From NCBI RefSeq assembly GCF_900107375.1, contig NZ_FNPT01000015.1:1-64000 (forward strand): a stretch of DNA of 64,000 nt, in the 5' to 3' direction. This document shows, one piece after another, positions 41,284 to 49,093 of this stretch (within the stretch, counting starts at the first letter, position 1; the number at the start of each line of letters is the position of its first letter). This stretch comes from Lysobacter sp. yr284 (GTDB lineage Bacteria > Pseudomonadota > Gammaproteobacteria > Xanthomonadales > Xanthomonadaceae). The position numbers were made by a program, and so were the translations under genes. The notes beneath the pieces were generated by a model, which searched no databases, was not told where the DNA came from, and saw nothing but the letters and a program-made list of their open reading frames with translations.

Positions 41284-42498
41284 TCAAACCACGCGCTTCA
41301 CCGCGATCACCGCATTCAACCCGCCGAACGCGAACGAGTTCGACAGCACCGCATCGACCTTGGCTTCGCGCGCCACGTTGGGCACATAGTCCAGATCGCA
41401 CTTGGGGTCCGGATCGAGGAAGTTCGCCGTCGGCGGCACCGCCTGCTCGCGCAGCGCGCCGAGCGCGGCGACCAGCTCCAGCGCGCCGGCCGCGCCCAGC
41501 GCATGTCCGTGCACGGCCTTGGTCGAACTGACCGGCACGGCGTCGGCGCGGTCGCCGAACACTTCGCGGATCGCCCGGCTCTCGCTGGGATCGTTGGCCG
41601 GCGTGGCGGTGCCGTGGGCGTTGATGTAGCCGACCTGCGCCGCGGTCAGCCCGGCGTCCTTGAGCGCGCGGCGGATCGCCGCGACCGCGCCAGCCTGCGA
41701 GGGCAGGACCAGGTCGCTGGCGTCGGCCGACAGCCCGGCGCCGGCGAGTTCGCCCAGGATCGTCGCGCCGCGGCGGCGCGCGTGCTCGTACTCTTCCAGC
41801 ACGAACATCGCCGCGCCCTCGCCCAGCACCAGGCCGCGGCGCTGCAGGCAGAACGGCCGGCAGGTGTCTTCGGCCAGCACCCGCATCGCTTCCCAGGCCT
41901 TGGTCAGGCCGAAGGAAATGCAGGCCTCGGCGCCGCCGGCCACGGCCACGTCGGCGGCGCCGGCGCGGATGCTCATCAGCGCCTGCGAGAAGGCGTGGTT
42001 GGACGAGGCGCAGGCGCTGACCACGCCGAAGGCCGGGCCGGTCAGGCCGAATTCGATGCTGACGTGGCAGGCCGGCGCGTTGGCCATCACCCGCACGATG
42101 GTGAACGGATGCACGCGCGGGTTGTTCTCGGCGTAGAGCCGGCGGAACGCCTCGTCGTGGCTGGTCTCGCCGCCGACGCCGGTGCCGACGATGACCGCGC
42201 TGCGCTCGCGCAGGTCGTCGTGGTCGAAGTCGATGCCGGACTGGCGCACCGCTTCGCGCGCGGCGATCACGGCGAACTGCGAGGTGCGGTCCAGCAGCGG
42301 CAGGCGCTTGTCGTCGAAGTGCGCGGCCGGGTCGTAATCGCGCACCTCGGCGGCGACCTTGACCTTGAGCCGTTCCGCCGCCACCGCCCGGATCGGGCCG
42401 ATGGCGCTGCGGCCGGCGAGCATTTCGCGCCAGGTGTCGGCCGCGTTGTGGCCGAGCGCGCCGATCGCGCCCATGCCGGTGATCACTACTCTGCGCAT
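41284..42498 (-). CDS. beta-ketoacyl-ACP synthase (FabF-like)
   Basis: 404 residues; GGAG before the ATG. Complete thiolase-fold KS with Cys163 (VSACASSNHA), His295 (NAHGTATPANDPSE) and His330 (KAVHGHALGAAG), i.e. the full C-H-H triad for decarboxylative condensation. The N-terminus MRRVVITGMGAIGALGH is FabF-like. It is preceded by its own ACP gene and has no malonyltransferase or ketoreductase beside it, so it differs from the housekeeping fab cluster. Likely elongates or primes an acyl chain for a special metabolite or lipid. Confidence 0.93.
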   Translation of the reverse strand: MRRVVITGMGAIGALGHNAADTWREMLAGRSAIGPIRAVAAERLKVKVAAEVRDYDPAAHFDDKRLPLLDRTSQFAVIAAREAVRQSGIDFDHDDLRERSAVIVGTGVGGETSHDEAFRRLYAENNPRVHPFTIVRVMANAPACHVSIEFGLTGPAFGVVSACASSNHAFSQALMSIRAGAADVAVAGGAEACISFGLTKAWEAMRVLAEDTCRPFCLQRRGLVLGEGAAMFVLEEYEHARRRGATILGELAGAGLSADASDLVLPSQAGAVAAIRRALKDAGLTAAQVGYINAHGTATPANDPSESRAIREVFGDRADAVPVSSTKAVHGHALGAAGALELVAALGALREQAVPPTANFLDPDPKCDLDYVPNVAREAKVDAVLSNSFAFGGLNAVIAVKRVV

Positions 42499-42555
42499 CC
42501 GGTTCTCCGGCGGACGAATGAGGGGCTGCGCCCGAACGCGGCCGACGCGCGCGGC

Positions 42556-42822
42556 TCAGGCCGCGTCGGGCGCGGCGGCGGCGCCGTCGAGCGCCTGCTG
42601 CAACGCGGTCGCCAGGCCCTGGACCGAGTCGGTATCGAAATTGGGATCGCGGTCGGGCAGGGTCACGCCGAAGTGCTCTTCGATCTCGAAGATGGTCTCG
42701 ATCGCGGTCAGCGAATCCACGCCCAGGTCCTTGAGCGTGGACTGCGGGGTGATGGTCGCGACGTCGATGCCGCTCTGCTTGGCGATGATCTCGTACAACT
42801 GGCGTTCGACGGACTCGTTCAT
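42556..42822 (-). CDS. acyl carrier protein
   Basis: 88 residues; AGGAG eight bases before the ATG. Four-helix ACP with the phosphopantetheine Ser37 in DLGVDSLTAIE, preceded by STLKDLGVD and followed by IFEIEEHFGVTLPD. It starts the minus-strand pair ACP-KS (57-bp gap) and is divergent from the GNAT gene at 42936, so a shared promoter region of about 110 bp lies between. Carrier for the acyl chain made by the adjacent synthase. Confidence 0.93.
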   Translation of the reverse strand: MNESVERQLYEIIAKQSGIDVATITPQSTLKDLGVDSLTAIETIFEIEEHFGVTLPDRDPNFDTDSVQGLATALQQALDGAAAAPDAA

Positions 42823-42935
42823 GCTGACGCTCCTGGTGTCGCTTGCGGGGGCTTGCGCGCTGCAGGGCGCACCCGACGCGCGACGCGGCCGGGCCCGGCC
42901 TACCAGGGGCCGACTCTAGCCGGCGAACCTTGCAC

Positions 42936-44051
42936 ATGCCTTTCGTGACCCGACTGGAACCTGAGCGGCTGCTCGGCCACTTCCTGGCCCATCCGCCGGA
43001 AGGGTTCAGCGCGCAGATGGCCGGCGGCGGCGTGCCCGCCTTCACCGCTCAGTTCGACCTGCTGACCACGGCCGAACCGGAACTGCTGCAGCGGATCCGG
43101 CGCTGGCCGGGGCAGCGGCTGTGGCGGCCGTGGCTGCGCCTGCGCACCCGCTTCATCGGCGCGACCAACACCGAATACCTGTGGCTGCCGCCGCTGCCCC
43201 TTGCCGCCGACGCCGCCGCGCTGGCCCGGCGCCTGCGTACCGAGCAGGGCGGGCAGTGCGCGCTGCTGATCGTCAAGGACCTGCCCTGCGATTCGCCGCT
43301 GCTGCCGGCCGAGGCCAACCGCCAGGCCGCCGCCTTCGCCGAGGCGCTGGCGCAGCAAGGGTTCGTGCTGCTGGAAGGCCAGGCCCTGGCCTGGGTGCCG
43401 ATCGACTTCGATTGCATCGACGCCTACCTGGCGCGGCTGTCGCGCGTGCGCCGCCGCGACCTGCGGCGCAAGCTGCGCTCGCGCGCGGACCTGAGCGTGG
43501 ACGCGCTCGCCGCCGGCGCGCCCGAATTCGACGACGAAGCGACCATCGATGCGTTCTACGCCTTGTACGAAAACGTCTACGCCCAGAGCGAGATCCACTT
43601 CGACCGGCTCAGCCGCGATTACTTCCGCGCCCTGCTGCGCGACGGCGACAGCGGCGGCGTGGTCTTCGTCTACCGCCACGAGGGCGCGATGATCGGCTGG
43701 AACCTGTGCTACGAACACGCCGGCCTGCTGGTCGACAAGTACATCGGCCTGCGCTATCCGCAGGCGCGCGAACACAACCTCTACGCGCTGAGCTGGTTCG
43801 AGAACCTGGAGTACGCGCGCCGGCGCGGACTCGACGCCTACGTGGCCGGCTGGACCGATCCGCAGGTCAAGCGCCAGCTCGGCGCGCGCTTCGCCTTCAC
43901 CCGCCACGCGGTGTACGCGCGCAACCCGCTGCTGCGCGCGACGCTGCGGCGGTTGGCGCGGTGGTTCGAATCCGACCGCAGCGTGCTGGACGCCGCCGCC
44001 GCGCCGGCGATGGCCGATGGGGAGGACGTCGATGCCGCCGGCCGCGCCTGA
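42936..44051 (+). CDS. GNAT-fold N-acyltransferase (FemAB/BioF2-like)
   Basis: 371 residues from the ATG at 42936; no strong ribosome site, and an earlier in-frame ATG exists at 42843. The second half has the GNAT/FemAB-like pattern: LSRVRRRDLRRKLRSR, TIDAFYALYENVYAQSEIHFDRLSR, GDSGGVVFVYRHEGAMIGWNL, LLVDKYIGLRYPQAREHNLY. Proteins of this type transfer acyl or aminoacyl groups to amines. Adjacent ACP and ureohydrolase-like genes make acyl-ACP plus an amine plausible substrates, by inference. Confidence 0.75.
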   Translation: MPFVTRLEPERLLGHFLAHPPEGFSAQMAGGGVPAFTAQFDLLTTAEPELLQRIRRWPGQRLWRPWLRLRTRFIGATNTEYLWLPPLPLAADAAALARRLRTEQGGQCALLIVKDLPCDSPLLPAEANRQAAAFAEALAQQGFVLLEGQALAWVPIDFDCIDAYLARLSRVRRRDLRRKLRSRADLSVDALAAGAPEFDDEATIDAFYALYENVYAQSEIHFDRLSRDYFRALLRDGDSGGVVFVYRHEGAMIGWNLCYEHAGLLVDKYIGLRYPQAREHNLYALSWFENLEYARRRGLDAYVAGWTDPQVKRQLGARFAFTRHAVYARNPLLRATLRRLARWFESDRSVLDAAAAPAMADGEDVDAAGRA

Positions 44052-44934
44052 GTCGGCGGGCGCCGCCGGCGCCGCGAACGCGCCGGTCGTGCTCGACCTG
44101 GACGCCTCGGTCGGCGCCCTGCCCGGCGCGCTGCGCCTGGACCTGCGCGACTGGCACGACCGGCTGCGCTTCGCCTGTTCGCGGCGCGCGCTGGCGCGCT
44201 TCGGCGAACGCCTCGACGCCGCGCTGCCGCCGCGCCACGGCTGCGCGTTCCTCGGCAGCGGCGATTTCCACCACCTCAGCCTGCCGCTGATCCGCCGCGC
44301 CGCGCGCGCGCGCGGCCGCCTGCAGGTGGTGGTGTTCGACAACCACCCCGACAACATGCGCTTTCCCCTGGCGATCCACTGCGGCTCGTGGGTGGCGCAG
44401 GTGGCCGCGCTGCCGCAGGTCGCGCGCGTGCACGTGGTCGGCATCACCTCCGCCGACATCGGCCTGGGCCATGCCTGGGAGAACCGGCTGCGGCCGCTGT
44501 ACCGCGGCAAGCTGCGCTACTGGTCCAGCGGCGTCGCGGTCGGCTGGGCGCGCGCGCTGGGCCTGGGCGGCGCGGTGCGCGGCTACCCCGGCGTGGACGC
44601 GGCGCTGGCCGCGTGCATGGACGAGATCGGCGCCGGCGACGATCCGATCTACCTCAGCATCGACAAGGACGTGCTGCGGCCCGAAGACGCGATGACCAAC
44701 TGGGACCAGGGCGCGATGCGCGCCGACGCCCTGCTCGACGCGGTCGCGCGGCTGCACGCGCGCATCGTCGCCAGCGACGTCACCGGCGAGATCTCCATCG
44801 CCGCCTACCCGCAATGGTGGAAGCGCCTGCTGGCCGCGGCCGACGGCCAGAGCGCGCCGGACGCCGACGCGCTGCGGCTGTGGCAGGCGCAACAGCACCG
44901 GATCAACCTGCGGCTGCTGGCGGCGCTGGGATGA
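44032..44934 (+). CDS. ureohydrolase (arginase/agmatinase)-like protein
   Basis: 300 residues; GGGGAGG six bases before the ATG at 44032, inside the end of the GNAT gene (coupled). Metal-binding motifs of the family in altered form: GSGDFHHL (for G-G-D-H-S), VFDNHPDN (for D-A-H-x-D; Asp103, His105, Asp107) and YLSIDKDVL (Asp211, Asp213). All ligands for a binuclear metal site are thus present. Arginase-type enzymes hydrolyse guanidino compounds or, in the deacetylase branch, amides. The divergent motifs suggest a novel substrate. Confidence 0.8.
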   Translation: MPPAAPESAGAAGAANAPVVLDLDASVGALPGALRLDLRDWHDRLRFACSRRALARFGERLDAALPPRHGCAFLGSGDFHHLSLPLIRRAARARGRLQVVVFDNHPDNMRFPLAIHCGSWVAQVAALPQVARVHVVGITSADIGLGHAWENRLRPLYRGKLRYWSSGVAVGWARALGLGGAVRGYPGVDAALAACMDEIGAGDDPIYLSIDKDVLRPEDAMTNWDQGAMRADALLDAVARLHARIVASDVTGEISIAAYPQWWKRLLAAADGQSAPDADALRLWQAQQHRINLRLLAALG

Positions 44935-44972
44935 AGCATTGGCGCGATCGCTGCGGCCGTCCCGCATCTGGC

Positions 44973-45640
44973 TGTAGGAGCGACACGAGTCGCGACCGCG
45001 AAGTCGCAACTTCGACGCAGCCTTCGATGTCGCCGCGATGGCGCGGTCGCGGCTTGCGCCGCTCCTACAGCGGCTTCGGGCGGCTTCGTTCGCGACTGTA
45101 GGAGCGACGCGAGTCGCGACCGCGACGCCGCAACTGCGGCGCGGCCTTCGACGTAGCCGCGATGGCGCGGTCGCGGCTTGCGCCGCTCCTACAGCGGCTT
45201 CGGGCGGCTTCGTTCGCGACTGTAGGAGCGACGCGAGTCGCGACCGCGACGCCGCAACTGCGGCGCGGCCTTCGACGTAGCCGCGATGGCGCGGTCGCGG
45301 CTTGCGCCGCTCCTACAGGGGCTTCGGGCAGCTTCGTTCGCGACTGTAGGAGCGACGCGAGTCGCGACCGCGACGCCGCAACTGCGGCGCTGCCTTCGCC
45401 GTAGCTGCGATGGCGCGGCCGCGGCTTGCGCCGCTCCTACAGGGGCTTCGGGCAGCTTCGTTCGCGACTGTAGGAGCGACGCGAGTCGCGACCGCGACGC
45501 CGCAACTGCGGTGCGGCCTTAGACGTAGCCGCAATGGCGCGGTCGCGGCTTGCGCCGCTCCTACAGGGGCTTCGGGCGGCTTCGTTCGCGACTGTAGGAG
45601 CGACGCGAGTCGCGACCGCGACGCCGCGCCTGCGACGGGC
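44973..45640. repeat. tandem array of 124-bp GTAG palindromic units
   Basis: Six GTAGGAGCGACRCGAGTCGC heads at exact 124-bp steps (about 44974, 45099, 45223, 45347, 45471, 45595), alternating with the inverted form (GCGGCTTGCGCCGCTCCTAC). A linker (CGGCTTCGTTCGCGAC) and a variable stretch complete each unit. This is a BIME-like arrangement between the ureohydrolase-like gene and the DegT gene. In-frame translations across the units are artefacts. Confidence 0.92.
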
Positions 45641-45655
45641 CTTCGCCCCGCCACC

Positions 45656-46888
45656 TCAGCCGCGCGGCTGCCGGCAGCTTTCCTCCAGCGCCTGCGCGAT
45701 CCGCGAGAACGCGGCATCGTCGAGCCACGGGCTGTTGCCGATGGCGAGCACCCGCGCGGCGAAGTCGCGCGCGTTCGGCGTCGGCGCGCGCGGTACCGTG
45801 CCGCGCAGGTAGGCGTAGTCGGGCAAGGCGCGCACGAACGGCCACGATACGCCCAGGCCGGCGCCCCACAGCCGGCTCAGCGCGGCGTCGCGCGCGCGCG
45901 GATCGGCGAACAGCAGGGTCAGGGTCGGCCAGGTGCCGCGTTCGCCGCGGCGGTCGCCGAGCACCTCCACGCCTTCGATCCCGCGCAGTTGCGCGCTGCG
46001 CGCCAGCGCGCGCTGGCGCGCGGCGTCGAGGAACGCCGGCAGCCGCGGCGCGGCGCGCGCGCCGATGCGCTGGCGCCAGCCGCCGAGCCGGTGCAGCGGG
46101 ATGTCCAGGGGAAACCGGTCCTGCGCCGCGGCCACGTCGTCGCCGCGGCGCAGCGCCTGCCGCAGCGGCCGGCCATAGACCCAGCGCAAGCCGCGCGGGC
46201 CGTAGAACAGCGCATAGCCGGCCAGTTCGACGCAACGCCGCGCCTCCCAGGCCAACGAGCGCGGCAACAGCTGCGGCGCGAGGCCAGCGATGAGCGCGCG
46301 CACGCCCGGGTCGTGCGCGACCAGCGCGCCGCCTTCGAAGATGCTCAGGCCCTTGCCGGCGGCGAGGCTGCAGATCGCCAGGTCGCCGGCGGCGCCGGCG
46401 GGCGTTCCGTCGGCGTGGCGCGCGCCCAGCGCCTGCGCCGCGTCCTCGATCACCCAGGCGCCGGCGGCGCGCGCCGACCGCAGCGGCGCGCCCAGGTCGG
46501 CCAGGCGGCCGCCCAGGTGGGCCGGCACGATCGCCAGGGTGTCGTCGTCGCACAGCGCCGCCAGCGCGTCCGGGTCCATCTCGAAATGCCCGGGCCGGGT
46601 GTCGCACAAGCGCAGGCGCAGGCCGCAATGCGCGACCGCGATCGCGACCAGCGGGCAGGTGTAGGCCGGCACGATCACGCTGCGGCGCGCGCTGGTCCGC
46701 TGCAGCGCGCTCAGCGCCAGCACCAGCGCGGCGGTGCCCGAACAGGTCAGCGCGACCGCTGCGGGGTCCACCTCCAGCATCCGCGCCAGCGCAGGTCCCA
46801 GCGCCAACGCCGGCGCGCCCGGCGCGAAGTCGCGCCACCGCAGCGGCAGCCCCGCCGTCGGCGGCAGCTCAGTGCGCGGCGCCGCCAT
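45656..46888 (-). CDS. DegT/DnrJ/EryC1/StrS-type aminotransferase
   Basis: 410 residues from the ATG at 46888, which overlaps the end of the preceding transporter gene by 20 bp. Fold type I features: TCSGTAALVLALSAL, IVPAYTCPLVAIAV, VIEDAAQALGARH and the PLP lysine in SLAAGKGLSIFEGG (Lys179). This family aminates sugars or cyclitols, but longer-diverged members act on other ketones. Last gene of a four-gene overlapping operon with two small transporters and a hydrolase. Confidence 0.88.
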   Translation of the reverse strand: MAAPRTELPPTAGLPLRWRDFAPGAPALALGPALARMLEVDPAAVALTCSGTAALVLALSALQRTSARRSVIVPAYTCPLVAIAVAHCGLRLRLCDTRPGHFEMDPDALAALCDDDTLAIVPAHLGGRLADLGAPLRSARAAGAWVIEDAAQALGARHADGTPAGAAGDLAICSLAAGKGLSIFEGGALVAHDPGVRALIAGLAPQLLPRSLAWEARRCVELAGYALFYGPRGLRWVYGRPLRQALRRGDDVAAAQDRFPLDIPLHRLGGWRQRIGARAAPRLPAFLDAARQRALARSAQLRGIEGVEVLGDRRGERGTWPTLTLLFADPRARDAALSRLWGAGLGVSWPFVRALPDYAYLRGTVPRAPTPNARDFAARVLAIGNSPWLDDAAFSRIAQALEESCRQPRG

Positions 46889-47345
46889 CGGCTTCGCCCG
46901 CGGCCATCGACGGGCGCCTGGTCGCCGCGCGCCGCGCGGCCGCTGCGCCGTCCGGCGGCGTGTCCCGATGTCCGCCATCGTCCGGTTCGCCCTTGGCCAG
47001 GCACGCGATGCCGGCGACGATGGCGACCGCGCCGACCACCTGCAACGCGTTCAAGCGCTCGCCGAACAGCCACGCCGACAACGCCAGCACGCTGACCACT
47101 TCCAGGTGCGAAGCGGCGAACGCCGGGCCGATCGGCGCGTGCTTGAGCAGGCTCATCCAGGTGAAGAACGCGCCGATATAGCCCAGCAGCGCGCCGTACA
47201 GCCACGGCTGCTGCAACAGCCGCGACAGCCACGCCAGCGAGGCCTCGGGCGGAAACGCGCCGGCGCCGGCGTGCTTGAAGCTCAGCTGGGCCAGGGTGTC
47301 GAAGCCCATCAGCAGGGCGAAGCCGACCAGGTAGAACCGCTTCAT
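46869..47345 (-). CDS. EamA/SMR-type small membrane transporter B
   Basis: 158 residues with four hydrophobic segments (FYLVGFALLMGFDTLAQLSF; LYGALLGYIGAFFTWMSLL; FAASHLEVVSVLALSAWLFGE; LQVVGAVAIVAGIACLA) and a hydrophilic C-terminal tail of about 40 residues. The pattern F-G-E-R-L at the third-fourth segment junction is typical of EamA/SMR proteins. ATGA overlap with transporter A. The two probably form a heterodimer, as in ArnE/ArnF-type flippases; cargo unknown. Confidence 0.8.
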   Translation of the reverse strand: MKRFYLVGFALLMGFDTLAQLSFKHAGAGAFPPEASLAWLSRLLQQPWLYGALLGYIGAFFTWMSLLKHAPIGPAFAASHLEVVSVLALSAWLFGERLNALQVVGAVAIVAGIACLAKGEPDDGGHRDTPPDGAAAARRAATRRPSMAAGEADGGAAH

Positions 47346-47701
47346 GCGCCCGCTCCCACCAGCGCCACGCCGGCGCCGATCAGGCCCATGCCGGCCAGCC
47401 GCCACGGCGTGAGTTTCTCGCCGAACAGCCAGCGCCCGGCGAGCATGATCGCGACGATGTTGATCGAGCCCAGCAGCACGCCGCGGCCCAGCGGCACCAG
47501 CGACAGGAACGCGATCCAGGCCAGGAATTCGAGTACGTAGCACGCGCCGCCCAGCCACAGCCACGGCCGCGACAGCATGTGTTTCCAACGCGCCAGCCCG
47601 TCGCCGGCCTCGGGATCGGCGGCGGCGGCCTTGAACGCGAGCTGGCCGCCGGTGTCGAGCAGCACCGTCGCCGACCACAGCGTCCACACCAGCGCGCTCA
47701 T
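47342..47701 (-). CDS. EamA/SMR-type small membrane transporter A
   Basis: 119 residues, four membrane segments (LVWTLWSATVLLDTGGQLAFK; WLWLGGACYVLEFLAWIAFLS; VLLGSINIVAIMLAGRWLFGE; LAGMGLIGAGVALVGA). Same fold as transporter B with the shared motif WLFGE-x-L. ATGA overlaps at both ends tie it to the hydrolase before and transporter B after. Pairing of two unequal four-helix proteins suggests a heterodimeric flippase or exporter for the product of this locus. Confidence 0.8.
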   Translation of the reverse strand: MSALVWTLWSATVLLDTGGQLAFKAAAADPEAGDGLARWKHMLSRPWLWLGGACYVLEFLAWIAFLSLVPLGRGVLLGSINIVAIMLAGRWLFGEKLTPWRLAGMGLIGAGVALVGAGA

Positions 47702-48558
47702 GCCGCGCGCGCCGCCGGGTCGGCGGCGGCCGGCGCGCCGACCGCGCGGCCCTCGCCGACGCGCTGGAAGAAACCGGCCAGCCCGTCGATCAGGCGGCGG
47801 CGGTCGCGGTCGAGGGTGATCATGTGATAGCTGTCGCGCAGCCACAGCAACTCGACCGGCCCGGCCACGCGGTCGGCGACCAGGTGCGCGTTGCGCACGT
47901 GGGCCACGTCGTCTTCGGTCGCATGCGCGACCAGGCACGGCGCGCGCACCTCGCCCAGGCGCCGGCGCACGTGCGCCGACAGCGAGTACAGATCGGCCAG
48001 CGAATGCCAGGGATTGCCCGGCAGCCCCGCCGCCGCGCTGTCGCCGCCGAGCATCGCGCCGCTGACCTGGGCGCGGATGCGTTCGTCGCGCAGCCCGTAC
48101 GGCGGCGCTTCCTGGAAACTGCGGCCGCGGCCGATGCCCAGGCGCTTGAACAGCGGCAGCAGGAACGACAGGCGGCCGATCGCCGGCATGTTCCAGCCGT
48201 CGTAGCGGAAGGTCGCGCCGAGCACGCCCACGCCGCAGACCCAGTCCGGCCGCCGCGCCGCCAGCAGCAGCGACAGCAGCGCGCCCATCGACAACCCGGC
48301 CACGTACAGGCGATCGACGTTTCCGCGCAGCTCGTCGGCCGCGCGCTCGACGCTGGCGTACCAATCGCGCCAATCGGTCGCGAGCAGATCGGCCTCGTCG
48401 CCGCAGTGCCCGGCCAGCTGCATCCCGTACACGGTGTATCCCGCCCGTTGCAGCCCCTTGCCGAGCAGGCGCATCTCGTGCGGCGTGCCGGTGAGGCCGT
48501 GGATCAGCAGCACGCCGTCGCGACCGCCTTCGAAATGGAATTGCGCGTTGGTGATCAT
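47698..48558 (-). CDS. esterase/lipase-like alpha/beta hydrolase
   Basis: 286 residues from the ATG at 48558 (an alternative is four codons upstream). Carboxylesterase Est30/monoacylglycerol-lipase-like order: VLLIHGLTGTPHEMRLLG, GMQLAGHCGD, nucleophile elbow GLSMGA (Ser90), acid HATEDDVAH, and His in DSYHMITLDRDR. The motif DSYHMIT-x-D is characteristic of this esterase group. First gene of the operon, overlapping transporter A by ATGA. It could release or trim an acyl product. Confidence 0.88.
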   Translation of the reverse strand: MITNAQFHFEGGRDGVLLIHGLTGTPHEMRLLGKGLQRAGYTVYGMQLAGHCGDEADLLATDWRDWYASVERAADELRGNVDRLYVAGLSMGALLSLLLAARRPDWVCGVGVLGATFRYDGWNMPAIGRLSFLLPLFKRLGIGRGRSFQEAPPYGLRDERIRAQVSGAMLGGDSAAAGLPGNPWHSLADLYSLSAHVRRRLGEVRAPCLVAHATEDDVAHVRNAHLVADRVAGPVELLWLRDSYHMITLDRDRRRLIDGLAGFFQRVGEGRAVGAPAAADPAARAA

Positions 48559-49093
48559 CGCCGCTCGCATCGCTGCCGCTGCGGCCGCACCGATGCGTCC
48601 GGCGGACCTGGGCTGGAACGGGCAGTCTGCCCAGTGCGGGTTTCACCAACCTTTCGCCGCCGGCGGGAAACGACCGCGGCCGCAGCGGCGATTCAGCCGG
48701 ACGGCGGCCGCGGCCTGCCGGCGCCGGGACGACGGCGAGGAGGGAGGGACTTGGCTACGCGGCTTTCGCAGCGTCCTTCCCGCGCACGCGGGGTCCGGAG
48801 ACTTCGGCGCCCTGTTCCGGTGAAGCCCTGGATGCCCGCCTTCGCGGGCATGACGGCGGGCAGTTGGGCCGCGCATCCCACAATCCGTCATCCCCGCGAA
48901 GGCGGGGATCCGCGGACTTCAGCGCCATGCTGCGATGAAACCCTGCATGCCTGCTTTCGCAGGTATGCAGGCGGATAACTGGCCGCGCATCCCGCAGGCC
49001 GTTATCCCCGCGAAAACGGGGATCCAGCGACTTCAGCGGCATGCCTCGGCGACGCCCGCCGGCCCGCCTTCGCGGGCATGGCGCGCGCCGCGC
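48559..49093. other. intergenic with palindromic repeats
   Basis: About 535 bp between the hydrolase operon and the exporter operon. It holds the palindromic repeat cluster at 48826-49080 and no credible gene. Confidence 0.6.
48826..49080. repeat. cluster of CCCGCGAAGGCGGG palindromes
   Basis: Alternating copies of ATGCCCGCCTTCGCGGGCAT and the related TCATCCCCGCGAAGGCGGGGAT, near 48832, 48890, 48948 (degenerate: ATGCCTGCTTTCGCAGGTAT), 49004 (CGAAAACGGGGAT) and 49060. They are separated by similar stretches (GACTTCAGCGCCATGC / GACTTCAGCGGCATGC). A palindromic repeat family widespread in proteobacteria, distinct from the GTAG units. Confidence 0.8.

Noticed and set aside
44973-45640. Regularly spaced repeats considered as a CRISPR array.
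   Set aside because: The period is 124 bp with conserved sequence throughout each unit, no unique 30-40-base spacers and no cas genes.
45038-45812. Five open frames of about 80 residues in exact 124-bp steps, looking like a tandem gene family (MARSRLAPLLQ...).
   Set aside because: They are translations of the GTAG palindromic repeat array; no ribosome sites, and the same peptide appears at the other repeat locus.
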